DNA of 64,000 nucleotides. Source: Trujillonella humicola (lineage in GTDB: Bacteria > Actinomycetota > Actinomycetes > Mycobacteriales > Geodermatophilaceae). Under the pieces are notes generated by a model. That model saw only the letters and a program-made list of their open reading frames with translations. It searched no databases and had not been told where the DNA came from. The stretch is from positions 90,633 through 154,632 of the forward strand of contig NZ_JBJNRJ010000005.1 in assembly GCF_046233715.1 (NCBI RefSeq). The letters run 5' to 3'. The translations under genes and the position numbers were made by a program. Numbering within the stretch: position 1 is the stretch's first letter; every line of letters starts with the position of its first letter. Shown here one piece after another: positions 38,590 through 48,049 of the stretch.

Positions 38590-38616
38590 GGCCGCCGGGT
38601 CGCTGACCGGGCGGCC
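38590..38616 (+). terminator. Hairpin after the solute-binding protein gene
   Basis: GGCCGCC-G-GGT pairs with ACC-G-GGCGGCC around a CGCTG loop, 11 bases past the stop codon. Confidence 0.6.
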
Positions 38617-38629
38617 GCGCCGGCTCGGT

Positions 38630-38635
38630 TACCCT
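38630..38635 (+). promoter_or_regulatory. Probable leaderless -10 box of secG
   Basis: TACCCT ends six bases before the secG ATG, just past the upstream terminator. The GGGGG between them is too near the start to be an ordinary ribosome binding site. Confidence 0.45.
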
Positions 38636-38641
38636 GGGGGC

Positions 38642-38875
38642 ATGGTCGAGTTCGTCCTCAACGTGCTGCTGGTGCTGACCAGCGTGCTCCTCGTGGTGCT
38701 GATCTTGCTGCACCGCGGCAAGGGCGGCGGCCTGTCCTCGATGTTCGGCGGCGCGGCGAGCGCGTCCCTGTCGGGCTCGTCGGTCGTCGAGAAGAACCTC
38801 AACCGGCTCACCGTGCTCACCGGACTCGTCTGGGCCGTGTGCGTCGTCGCGCTGGGGATCCTGCTCAAGGTCTGA
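38642..38875 (+). CDS. secG: Preprotein translocase subunit SecG
   Basis: The 77-residue protein has two membrane helices (FVLNVLLVLTSVLLVVLILL and LTVLTGLVWAVCVVALGILL) linked by the conserved Gly/Ser-rich loop HRGKGGGLSSMFGGAASASL. SecG stabilises the SecYEG channel during protein export. It keeps its usual actinobacterial place after tpiA, with only the solute-binding gene in between. A hairpin follows its stop. Confidence 0.97.
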   Translation: MVEFVLNVLLVLTSVLLVVLILLHRGKGGGLSSMFGGAASASLSGSSVVEKNLNRLTVLTGLVWAVCVVALGILLKV

Positions 38876-38879
38876 CGGA

Positions 38880-38909
38880 GGCCCGCGCCTCGCCGGCTCG
38901 CTGCGGGCC
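38880..38909 (+). terminator. Hairpin terminator after secG
   Basis: GGCCCGC and GCGGGCC (7-bp stem, 16-base loop) begin five bases past the stop. The sequence CGCTGCGGGCCCCG loosely resembles the terminator-like repeat found after uvrB. Confidence 0.6.
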
Positions 38910-38942
38910 CCGGCAACAGGGCGCGGATACGCGCAAAACGTG

Positions 38943-38972
38943 ACCTGGAACCCGTCTCCCAGGTTCTAGACT
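38943..38972 (+). promoter_or_regulatory. Candidate rbpA promoter with inverted repeat
   Basis: A -10-like TAGACT (38967-38972) lies about 55 bases before the rbpA start. Just upstream ACCTGG and CCAGGT (38943-38948, 38959-38964) form an inverted repeat in the -35/spacer region. A SigR-type GGAAT-N18-GTT arrangement is not present at the correct spacing. Confidence 0.4.
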
Positions 38973-39027
38973 CCCGTCGGCGGCGCGACCGCGCCGAGTT
39001 CGGGCTGGAGTCCAGCAGGGGGCACTC

Positions 39028-39369
39028 GTGGCTGGTGGGAACGCGATCCGGGGCACGCGGGTCGGTGCGGGACCGATGGGGGAGGCCGAGCGCGGCGAGG
39101 CGGCGCCCCGTCGGCGGGTGGCCTTCTGGTGCGCGCAGGACCACGAGACGCGGGTGGCCTTCGCCTCCGAGGCCGAGGTGCCCGAGCTGTGGGACTGCCC
39201 TCGCTGCGGCCTGCCGGCCGGCCAGGACCAGGCGGCGCCCCCGCCGGCTCCGCGCACCGAGCCCTACAAGACGCACCTCGCCTACGTGCGCGAGCGCCGC
39301 ACGGACGCCGACGGAGATGCCCTCCTCGAGGAGGCGCTGGCCAAGCTCCGGGCCCGCCGCGGCGCCTGA
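39028..39369 (+). CDS. rbpA: RNA polymerase-binding protein RbpA
   Basis: The 113-residue actinobacterial transcription factor binds the principal sigma factor and RNA polymerase and stabilises open complexes. Family signature: MAGGNAIRGTRVGAGPMGEA at the N-terminus, the zinc-ribbon-like core (FWCAQDHET and WDCPRCGLPAG) and the sigma-interaction segment RTEPYKTHLAYVRERRTDAD. The GTG start follows AGGGGGC. It is convergent with the 57-residue gene, with nine bases between their stops. Confidence 0.97.
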   Translation: MAGGNAIRGTRVGAGPMGEAERGEAAPRRRVAFWCAQDHETRVAFASEAEVPELWDCPRCGLPAGQDQAAPPPAPRTEPYKTHLAYVRERRTDADGDALLEEALAKLRARRGA

Positions 39370-39378
39370 GCGCTGCGC

Positions 39379-39552
39379 CTAGCAGCCGTCGCGGGTCGGG
39401 CAGGGACGCCAGGCGGCGATCTCGTGGTCCCAGTACCGCAGCTGCCGGTCGGCCGGCTCGGCGGCGACGGCGCCGGTCGGCGGGGCGGGGGCGGAGCGCT
39501 GCGCCGTCGCCGGGGTGGCGGCGGAGCGCTGCCGGAGCAGGTCGGCGGTCAT
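39379..39552 (-). CDS. 57-residue conserved-looking small protein
   Basis: The ATG at 39552 has a strong GGAGG site at six-base spacing, which is the main evidence. The product begins MTADLLRQRSAATPATAQRS and has a Pro/Ala-rich middle. It ends DRQLRYWDHEIAAWRPCPTRDGC, rich in Trp, Tyr and Cys, unlike a chance translation of GC-rich DNA. It has no signal peptide or membrane helix. It lies downstream of the PIG-L gene on the same strand and could be cotranscribed. I do not recognise its function; the CxxxxxC end could bind metal. Confidence 0.6.
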   Translation of the reverse strand: MTADLLRQRSAATPATAQRSAPAPPTGAVAAEPADRQLRYWDHEIAAWRPCPTRDGC

Positions 39553-39628
39553 GGTGTTCCTCCGGGATGCCGGGCTCGGTGGTGCCGAGCGTGGTGCGGG
39601 GTTCTGGCAGCGCGCTGTCGGCCCGGTG

Positions 39629-40450
39629 TCACGCGTCCGGCCGGACACCGGCCAGGTCGACCCGGGCCAGGTGATCGGTGGTCAGGAAGGCCCGCTGCAG
39701 GTCGGTCCCGAGCCCGTCGAACGGCGAGGTCTGCGAGCGGTGCTCGGAGATGGCGGCGGTGCGCCGGTCGAGCACCGCGGTCGCGTCGAGCACGTCGGTG
39801 ATCTCGTCGTCGGGCCGGCCGAGGTACGCCGGGTCCAGCTGCAGGTAGACCGTGCCGGGGCGCAGTGCCCGCATCTCCGTGAGCCACCGGCGCATGAGCG
39901 CGTTGGGCAGGCAGTGCTCGACCAGCAGCGGTCGCGGTTCCGGTAGCGCGCGCAGCGCCGTCCGGGCTGCCGCGCCGACGTGCCGGTGGTCGCGGTGCCC
40001 GTCGCTGCCGTCGAGCACCACCACGACGTCGGGCAGCAGCTCGCGGAGCAGCCCGCCCAGGACGCCGGCGACCTCGTCGACGCCGGCGGCGCACAGCGTC
40101 CCCGGCTCCGGGTCACCGGCGAAACCGGAGTCGCGCCAGCCGAGGAGCTCGACGCGGGCGGCGCCCAGCCGGCCGGCGGCCGCGCGCAGCTCGGCCTCCC
40201 GGACGGCGCCCAGGTCACCGGTGCGGTCGGTGCCGCTGCCGGGACGGACCTCCCCGGCCTCGCCGCGGGTCGCGCAGGCGATGGTCACGTCCGCACCCAG
40301 CAGCGCGGCGCGGGCCAGGACGGAGCCGCAGCCGAAGGCCTCGTCGTCGGGATGCGCGACGACGGCCAGCCAGCGGTCACCCGAGTGGACGTCGTGCAAC
40401 AGGTCGCGCGCGCTGGGGCGGGAGCCGGTGGTGGCGGGCCGTGCGGTCAT
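39629..40450 (-). CDS. PIG-L family deacetylase
   Basis: The 273-residue zinc enzyme has the family motif VVAHPDDEAFGCGSVLARA and the second metal site SDGHRDHRHVGAAAR. Members include MshB (mycothiol synthesis) and Mca (mycothiol conjugate amidase). The middle section (EVRPGSGTDRTGDLGAVREA) and modest length make it a general N-acetyl-sugar or conjugate deacetylase rather than a certain MshB. The ATG at 40450 follows GAGG at a loose distance. It lies 33 bases after the pgl stop on the same strand. Confidence 0.9.
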   Translation of the reverse strand: MTARPATTGSRPSARDLLHDVHSGDRWLAVVAHPDDEAFGCGSVLARAALLGADVTIACATRGEAGEVRPGSGTDRTGDLGAVREAELRAAAGRLGAARVELLGWRDSGFAGDPEPGTLCAAGVDEVAGVLGGLLRELLPDVVVVLDGSDGHRDHRHVGAAARTALRALPEPRPLLVEHCLPNALMRRWLTEMRALRPGTVYLQLDPAYLGRPDDEITDVLDATAVLDRRTAAISEHRSQTSPFDGLGTDLQRAFLTTDHLARVDLAGVRPDA

Positions 40451-40483
40451 GCGGCAAGCCTCGGGGCGAGGACTTGCGGCCGG

Positions 40484-41323
40484 CTAGGAGTCCTGCTCGG
40501 ACGGCCCCTCGTCGGCCGCCGGCAGCCGGCTCGCCGCCGCCGCGTCGAGCAGCCACCGCGTCGCGCGCCGGCCGTGAACGCCGGCGGCGGGGATCTCCTC
40601 CGGCGCCGCGCCGCCCAGCGCCCGGGCCACCGCCTCGGCCTTGCCCTCACCGGAGACCAGCAGCCAGACCTCCTCGGCCGAGGTGATCGCCGGGAAACCC
40701 AGGCTCACCCGGGTCGGCGGCGGCTTGGGGCAGTCGCGCACCGCGATCACGGGCCGGTCGTCCCGGACGGCGGGCGAGTCGGGGAAGATCGACGCGACGT
40801 GGCCCTCGCCGCCCACGCCGAGCAGCAGCACGTCGAAGCGCGGCAGCGTCGCCCCCTCGGGGGCGGCGGCGGCCAGCTCACCGGCGTACCGGTCGGCGGC
40901 GGCCTCGGGGGAGTCGTCACCGGCGTCGGAGGCCGGCATGGCGTGCACCCGCTCGGGCGGCACCCCCACCGGATCCAGCAGCGCCTCCCGGGCCCCCCGC
41001 TCGTTGCGCTCGGCGTCGCCGGAGGGCACGAACCGCTCGTCGCCCCACCAGACGTCGACGGCGGTCCAGTCGACGCGCTCGCGGGCCGGCTCGGCCGCCA
41101 GCTCGGCGACGTGCCGCAGCACCGCCGTCCCGATCCCGCCGCCGGTGAGGACGACGGACGCGGTGCCGTGCACGGCCTGGGCCGCGGCCAGCCGCGCCAC
41201 CAGCGCCGCGGCCACGGCCCTGGCGAGGATCTCGGCGTCGGGCTGGACGACGACGTCGGGCACGGGCCGGTCGCCGTCCCCGCTCAGCTCGGCGGCGATC
41301 CGGTCGCCCGGGGAGCGGCTCAC
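40484..41323 (-). CDS. pgl: 6-phosphogluconolactonase
   Basis: The enzyme hydrolyses 6-phosphogluconolactone in the oxidative pentose phosphate pathway. From the GTG at 41323 it has 279 residues and overlaps the opcA stop (GTGA). Family motifs include SVVLTGGGIGTAVLRHVAEL, VDWTAVDVWWGDERFVP, FDVLLLGVGGEGHVASIFP and RVSLGFPAITSAEEVWLLVS. It is the last gene of the tkt-tal-zwf-opcA-pgl group. Confidence 0.96.
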   Translation of the reverse strand: MSRSPGDRIAAELSGDGDRPVPDVVVQPDAEILARAVAAALVARLAAAQAVHGTASVVLTGGGIGTAVLRHVAELAAEPARERVDWTAVDVWWGDERFVPSGDAERNERGAREALLDPVGVPPERVHAMPASDAGDDSPEAAADRYAGELAAAAPEGATLPRFDVLLLGVGGEGHVASIFPDSPAVRDDRPVIAVRDCPKPPPTRVSLGFPAITSAEEVWLLVSGEGKAEAVARALGGAAPEEIPAAGVHGRRATRWLLDAAAASRLPAADEGPSEQDS

Positions 41324-42381
41324 GAGACCGACCCCGCGGGCACGGTCGGCGGGCCGTCGCCGTTCCCGGTCCTCTCGGCGGTGTCGCCGGGCCGCGCCGG
41401 GTCGAACCACACGTGGTCGCGCACCGGGGAGCGGGCCGACAGGTCGGGCACGCCGGTCGCGGCCTCCAGGGCCTCGGCGTAGGGCTCGTCGGGGTCCAGG
41501 CGGCGCAGCTCCTCGCCGAGCAGGTCGCCCAGCGGCCGGTCCGGCAGCGCCACCGTGGCGTCGGGCCGGTAGGGCTGGGTCAGGACGGCGCCGCCCCGGC
41601 GGTCGGCGCGGACGGCGACCTCCTCCTCCTGGTCGAGCTGGAGCACCACCGAGTCCACCCCGCTGGGCCCGGTCCGGCGGCCGCCCTCGACGACCTCGAC
41701 GGTGCTGCCGCTGCGGGAGGACAGCCAGCCGGCGAGCAGCCGGGCCGATGCGTTGCCGGGGTCGCCCTCGACGCGGCCGCCGAGCACGCGGACGGCATCC
41801 CCGCGCCGGCCGGAGACGGCGTCCAGCGTGGAGGTCAGCGCCGCGCGCCAGGGGGTGGCCCGGGTCCACGCGAGGTCGGTGTCGCCGGGGGCGTAGTCGG
41901 CGGCGCGGGTGCGCAGCGCGGCCAGGTGGTCCTCGGCGAGGGAGCTGTCGGTGATCCGGCGGTCGGCGATCACGGCCAGCGCGTCGGTCTGCATCCGCTC
42001 GGGTGCGGGCGCGTGCCACCACGCCACGACCGGCGCGTCGGCGGCCAGCAACGGCAGCACCACGGACTCGGCGTGCAGCGCCAGGCGGCCGTACATGCGC
42101 ATCACGACGGCCTCGCCCGGGCCCAGGCGCCCGCCGATGAGCACCTCGGCGTCCAGCCGGGGCAGCGGCGCGTCGATCTGCCGGCGCACGACCACCAGGA
42201 TGCGGCAGGGGTGCTGCGCGGCGGCGGCGGTCGCGGCCTCCTCGGCCTCGGCGACGCGGGCCTCGTCGGCGACGACGACCAGCGTGAGGGCGACGCCGGA
42301 GAGCACCGCCCCGCCGGTCCGCCGCTGCACGGCCAGCTCCTTGACGACGGCCGAGCCGGTGGTGTCCCAGAGGGTCGTCAT
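41320..42381 (-). CDS. opcA: Glucose-6-phosphate dehydrogenase assembly protein OpcA
   Basis: OpcA is an allosteric partner needed for full activity of glucose-6-phosphate dehydrogenase in cyanobacteria and actinobacteria. The 353-residue protein begins MTTLWDTTGSAVVKELAVQR, a typical start, behind CTGGGAG. The core VVAWWHAPAPERMQTDALAVI and SLAEDHLAALRTRAADYAPG, DLAWTRATPWRAALTSTLD is characteristic. It is coupled to pgl and follows zwf. The apparent 303-base zwf-opcA spacer is mostly an assembly artefact. Confidence 0.96.
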   Translation of the reverse strand: MTTLWDTTGSAVVKELAVQRRTGGAVLSGVALTLVVVADEARVAEAEEAATAAAAQHPCRILVVVRRQIDAPLPRLDAEVLIGGRLGPGEAVVMRMYGRLALHAESVVLPLLAADAPVVAWWHAPAPERMQTDALAVIADRRITDSSLAEDHLAALRTRAADYAPGDTDLAWTRATPWRAALTSTLDAVSGRRGDAVRVLGGRVEGDPGNASARLLAGWLSSRSGSTVEVVEGGRRTGPSGVDSVVLQLDQEEEVAVRADRRGGAVLTQPYRPDATVALPDRPLGDLLGEELRRLDPDEPYAEALEAATGVPDLSARSPVRDHVWFDPARPGDTAERTGNGDGPPTVPAGSVS

Positions 42382-42443
42382 CGGATCTCCCAGCCTCGGG
42401 TCGGGTGCGGGGAGCCAGGTCCCCGCGGACGGGTGGAGCGGGG

Positions 42444-42675
42444 GGGGGGGGGGGCGCGGGGGGGGGGGGCGGGCGGCCCCCCCCCCGCGCCTCGGCGGCC
42501 CGCATCTCTTCGGCCGCCCCCGCCCCNNNNNNNNNNAGGCCTTCGCCCAGCTCACGCCCGACCAGCGGCAGCAGGTGCTGGTCGGTCTCGCCGCGGCGGG
42601 GGGCCCGGCCGCCGCCCCCCCCCCCCCCCCCCCCCCCCCCCCCGCGCCCCCGCCCCCCCCCCCCCCCCCCCCCCC
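42444..42675. other. Assembly gap with artificial poly-G/poly-C sequence between opcA and zwf
   Basis: The stretch holds poly-G, poly-C, ten N (42527-42536) and a corrupted echo of the zwf end (42491-42519 resembles 42709-42737). The 9-mer GGAGCGGGG occurs on both sides (42435-42443 and 42676-42684), so the true junction is probably a direct join there, leaving about 60 bases between zwf and opcA. The readable island at about 42537-42598 could encode a MarR-like fragment and may be misplaced. Confidence 0.85.
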
Positions 42676-42684
42676 GGAGCGGGG

Positions 42685-44202
42685 TCACGGCCGCCGCCAC
42701 CGGCGGCCCTCGGCGGCCAGCATCTCGTCGGCCGCGCGCGGCCCCCACTCGCCGGCCCGGTAGGGGTGCGGCGTGGTCCCGGCCCAGAACTCCTCGAGCG
42801 GGTCGATCACCGCCCAGGAGGCCTCGACCTCGGCGTTGCGGGGGAAGAGCGTGGCGTCGCCGAGCAGCACGTCGAGCAGCAGGCGCTCGTAGGCCTCCGG
42901 GCTGGCCTCGGTGAACTGCTCGCCGTAGAGGAAGTCCATGGAGACGTCGCGCACCTCCATCACGCTGCCGGGCACCTTCGACCCGAACTTGAGGGTGACC
43001 CCCTCGTCGGGTTGCACCCGCACGACCAGCTGGTTGTTGCCCAGCTCCTCGGTGTCGGTGTCGGCGAAGGGCAGGTGCGGCGCCCGCTTGAACACCAGCG
43101 CGATCTCGGTGACCCGCCGGGGCAGCCGCTTGCCGGTCCGCAGGTAGAACGGCACCCCGGCCCAGCGGCGGGTCTCGACGCCCAGCCGCACGGCGGCGTA
43201 GGTCTCGGTCGTCGACCCGGGATCGACGCCCTCCTCCTGCCGGTAGCCGTGCGCCCGCTGCCCGGCCAGCCACCCCTGTTCGTACTGCCCGCGGACGGCG
43301 TCGGTGCGCATGTCCTCCGGCAGGGAGATCGCCCGGAGCACCTTCAGCTTCTCGGTGCGGATCTCCTCGGCGGAGAACTCGACCGGCTCCTCCATCGCGG
43401 TCAGGGCGAGCAGCTGCAGCAGGTGGTTCTGCAGCACGTCGCGGGCGGCGCCGGTCTTCTCGTAGAAGCCTGCCCGCCCGCCGATGCCGACGTCCTCGGC
43501 CATGGTGATCTGCACCGAGTCGACGTGGTGGCCGTTCCACACCGGCTCGAAGAGGGTGTTGGCGAACCGCAGCGCCATCAGGTTCTGGACGGTCTCCTTG
43601 CCCAGGTAGTGGTCGATGCGGAACACGTCGTCGGGGCTGAACACCGAGTCGACCAGCTCGTTGAGCTCGCGGCTGGAGGGCAGGTCGGTGCCGAAGGGCT
43701 TCTCCACGACCACCCGGCGCCAGCGGTCGGGCGTGCTCTCGGCCATGCCGGTGCGCTCCATCTGCTTGAGCACCACCGGGAACATCGACGGCGGGATGGA
43801 GAGGTAGAACGCGGCGTTGCCGCCGATGCCGTGGCTGCTCTCGAGGTCGGCCAGCGCCCCGGCGAGCTCGTCGAAGGCGTTGTCGTCGTCGAACGAGCCC
43901 TGCACGAAGCGGACGCTGCCGGCCAGGCGCTCCCACACCTCCTCCCGCCACGGGGTGCGGGCGGCCTTGCGCGCGGCCTCGCGGGCCAGCTCGGCGAAGT
44001 CCTCGTCGCCCCAGTCGCGGCGGGCGAACCCGAGCAGCGCGAAGTTGGTGGGCAGCAGGCCCCGGTTGGCCAGGTCGTAGACCGCGGGCAGCAGCTTCTT
44101 GCGGGCCAGGTCGCCGGTGATGCCGAAGACCACGAGGGCGCACGGGTCGGGTACCCGGGGCAGCCGCCGGTCCCGGGGGTCACGCAGCGGGTTGACGATC
44201 AT
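42685..44202 (-). CDS. zwf: Glucose-6-phosphate dehydrogenase
   Basis: The 505-residue enzyme oxidises glucose 6-phosphate with NADP in the first pentose phosphate step. Motifs: VVFGITGDLARKKLLPA (nucleotide fold, residues about 25-40), VVVEKPFGTDL (substrate Lys) and FRIDHYLGKETVQNL (catalytic His). The C-terminus ends GRRWRRP. The ATG at 44202 has only a distant GAGG as ribosome binding site. A strong hairpin lies between tal and zwf, so its expression may be partly separate from tal. Confidence 0.97.
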   Translation of the reverse strand: MIVNPLRDPRDRRLPRVPDPCALVVFGITGDLARKKLLPAVYDLANRGLLPTNFALLGFARRDWGDEDFAELAREAARKAARTPWREEVWERLAGSVRFVQGSFDDDNAFDELAGALADLESSHGIGGNAAFYLSIPPSMFPVVLKQMERTGMAESTPDRWRRVVVEKPFGTDLPSSRELNELVDSVFSPDDVFRIDHYLGKETVQNLMALRFANTLFEPVWNGHHVDSVQITMAEDVGIGGRAGFYEKTGAARDVLQNHLLQLLALTAMEEPVEFSAEEIRTEKLKVLRAISLPEDMRTDAVRGQYEQGWLAGQRAHGYRQEEGVDPGSTTETYAAVRLGVETRRWAGVPFYLRTGKRLPRRVTEIALVFKRAPHLPFADTDTEELGNNQLVVRVQPDEGVTLKFGSKVPGSVMEVRDVSMDFLYGEQFTEASPEAYERLLLDVLLGDATLFPRNAEVEASWAVIDPLEEFWAGTTPHPYRAGEWGPRAADEMLAAEGRRWRRP

Positions 44203-44240
44203 CGGCGTTGTCCGTCCTCGGGGCTGGAGGGGGGAGTCGG

Positions 44241-44282
44241 CCTCCTGCCCGCCGCCGGCGGGGCGCGCGGCGGGGCAGGAGG
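44241..44282 (-). terminator. Hairpin between tal and zwf
   Basis: CCTCCTGCCCGCCGC (44241-44255) pairs with 44267-44282 with a single bulge. Located inside an otherwise continuous operon, it could be an attenuator or a partial terminator that lowers zwf-opcA-pgl expression relative to tkt-tal. Confidence 0.6.
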
Positions 44283-44291
44283 GCCCGTCCG

Positions 44292-45410
44292 CTACTTCTT
44301 GTCCTTGTCCTCGAGCTCGCTCTTCACCGAAGCGGTGAGCTCGTCCCAGGAGTCGACGAACTTCTGCACGCCCTCCTCCTCGAGCACCCGGAAGACGTCG
44401 TCGAGGTCGACGCCGGCGTCCCGGACCGCCTGCATGACGGCGGCGGCGTCGTCGTACGCCTTCTGCACCGGCGTGCCCGGGGTGCCGTGGTCGGCGTAGG
44501 CCATGAGCGTCTTCTCCGGCATCGTGTTGACGGTGCCGGGAGCGATCAGCTCGCTGATGTAGAGCGTGTCCGGGAGCTCCGGGTTCTTGACCCCGGTGGA
44601 GGCCCACAGCGGCCGCTGGGGGTGGGCGCCCTTGGCCTCCAGCGCCTTCCAGCGGTCGGAGGAGAAGACCTCCTCGTAGGCCTGGTAGGCGAGCTGGGCG
44701 TTGGCCACGCCCGCCTTGCTCATCAGGGAGGCGTCGGCGCCGGCCTTCTCCAGCCGCTTGTCGATCTCGGTGTCCACGCGGGAGACGAAGAACGAGGCGA
44801 CCGACGCGATGCCCGACAGGTCGGCGTCCGGGTCCTCGGCGAGCCGCTCCTCCAGCCCGGACAGGTAGGCGTCCATGACCTTGCGGTAGCGCTCGGGGCT
44901 GAAGATCAAGGTGACGTTGACGCTGATGCCCCGGGCGATCGACGTCTGGATGGCCGGGAGGCCCGCCTCCGTCGCCGGGATCTTGATGTAGAGGTTGGGC
45001 CGGTCGACCAGCCACCACAGGTGCGCGGCCTCGGCCGCGGTGGCGTCGGTGTCGTTGGCCAGGCCGGGCGCGACCTCGAGGGAGACCCGCCCGTCGCCGG
45101 GCTGCCGCTGCGCCACGGGCGCCAGCAGGTCGCAGGCGTCGCGGACGTCCGCGGCGGTGATGGTCCGCAGCGCCTCCTCCACGCTCACCTGGCGCACGGC
45201 GAGCGCGTGCACCTGGTCGTCGTAGGAGTCCGACCCGCTGATCGCCGCGGCGAAGATGGTCGGGTTGGTGGTGACGCCGACGACGCTGTGCTCGTCGACC
45301 AGCGACTGGAGGTTCCCGCTGCGGATCCGGTCGCGGGACAGGTCGTCGAGCCAGACGGCGACCCCGGCCGAGGAGAGTTCTGCCAGGTTCTGGTTCTGGT
45401 TCTGGGTCAT
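44292..45410 (-). CDS. tal: Transaldolase
   Basis: The 372-residue enzyme moves a dihydroxyacetone unit between sugar phosphates in the non-oxidative pentose phosphate pathway. The Schiff-base Lys is in RPLWASTGVKNPELPDTLYI; VVGVTTNPTIFAAAISGSD and IPATEAGLPAI are other family motifs. Length and the Gln/Asn-rich start (MTQNQNQNLAELSSAGVAVW) match the actinobacterial tal type. It follows tkt by 79 bases that hold a repeat-family hairpin. Confidence 0.97.
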   Translation of the reverse strand: MTQNQNQNLAELSSAGVAVWLDDLSRDRIRSGNLQSLVDEHSVVGVTTNPTIFAAAISGSDSYDDQVHALAVRQVSVEEALRTITAADVRDACDLLAPVAQRQPGDGRVSLEVAPGLANDTDATAAEAAHLWWLVDRPNLYIKIPATEAGLPAIQTSIARGISVNVTLIFSPERYRKVMDAYLSGLEERLAEDPDADLSGIASVASFFVSRVDTEIDKRLEKAGADASLMSKAGVANAQLAYQAYEEVFSSDRWKALEAKGAHPQRPLWASTGVKNPELPDTLYISELIAPGTVNTMPEKTLMAYADHGTPGTPVQKAYDDAAAVMQAVRDAGVDLDDVFRVLEEEGVQKFVDSWDELTASVKSELEDKDKK

Positions 45411-45428
45411 TGCTGGGTCCTTCCGGTA

Positions 45429-45487
45429 AGGACCCCCTCGCCCCCACCTTTCGCGAGCTCGCGGCGGGACCCTGCGAGGAGGCCGGG
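45429..45487 (-). repeat. Terminator-like repeat, copy B (between tkt and tal)
   Basis: The sequence aligns with the uvrB terminator (15025-15086) over its whole length: shared blocks AGGACCC, GCCCCC, TTCGC, GCTC, CGGCGGG, CCC and GGCCGGGG. Outer arms CCTCGC and GCGAGG (45436-45441, 45474-45479) differ in sequence from copy A yet still pair, which is evidence of selection for the structure. Confidence 0.65.
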
Positions 45488-45489
45488 GG

Positions 45490-47709
<2,220 letters not shown>

Positions 47710-47914
47710 CGTGGCGCTGCTCCCTCGGTCGGCCGGGTCGGTCGCTCCGGGTCGGGGACCGAGCCGGAGCGGCGGACGGTGTGCGGTGCGGCGACCGGCA
47801 GGCCGGGCAACCGGGCGATCGGCGGCCCCGACGCCGGACCGACGACGGCGCCGTCGCCGACCTCGTCGTCGCGACCGGGCCCTACCCGCTGCACGCGCAG
47901 CACCAACCTGCACG

Positions 47915-47920
47915 ACCCTA
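47915..47920 (-). promoter_or_regulatory. Candidate -10 box of the tkt operon
   Basis: Minus-strand TAGGGT fits the actinobacterial TAnnnT -10 pattern and lies next to the palindrome at 47927-47945. Confidence 0.45.
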
Positions 47921-47926
47921 GTCATC

Positions 47927-47945
47927 CGCGCCCGTCACGGGCGCG
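47927..47945. promoter_or_regulatory. Perfect 9-bp palindrome between divergent tkt and ctaB promoters
   Basis: CGCGCCCGT-C-ACGGGCGCG sits between the two opposing -10 boxes, seven bases from the tkt box and ten from the ctaB box. It would cover both -35 regions, as a shared operator would. Confidence 0.5.
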
Positions 47946-47954
47946 GTCGCGGGC

Positions 47955-47960
47955 TACAGT
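47955..47960 (+). promoter_or_regulatory. Candidate -10 box of ctaB
   Basis: TACAGT fits TAnnnT and is the best box in the region upstream of ctaB. Confidence 0.45.
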
Positions 47961-48049
47961 TGGTCCGTTCGACACCCGGCCGGAAGGGACCCCGTGCTGT
48001 CTCCGTCGCCGGTGGAGTCCCACACCTCGTGTCCTCGGGAGGCCCTCCG

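Larger units (their letters stand above)
47710..48049. other. tkt/ctaB divergent regulatory region
   Basis: These 340 bases hold no gene that I can support. They contain the tkt and ctaB promoter boxes and the palindrome listed separately; the tkt leader would be about 200 bases and the ctaB leader about 83 bases. Confidence 0.6.

Noticed and set aside
38940..39027. SigR promoter for rbpA
   Set aside because: GGAAC and GTT occur but only 11 bases apart instead of 18-19.
42440..42680. Glycine- or proline-rich peptide encoded by the G/C tracts
   Set aside because: The tracts are artificial; no start, ribosome binding site or conserved sequence supports a gene.
40484..44143. 1219-codon minus-strand frame across pgl, opcA, the N gap and zwf
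   Set aside because: It reads pgl in frame but opcA and zwf out of frame and passes through N and homopolymers; it is not a fusion protein.
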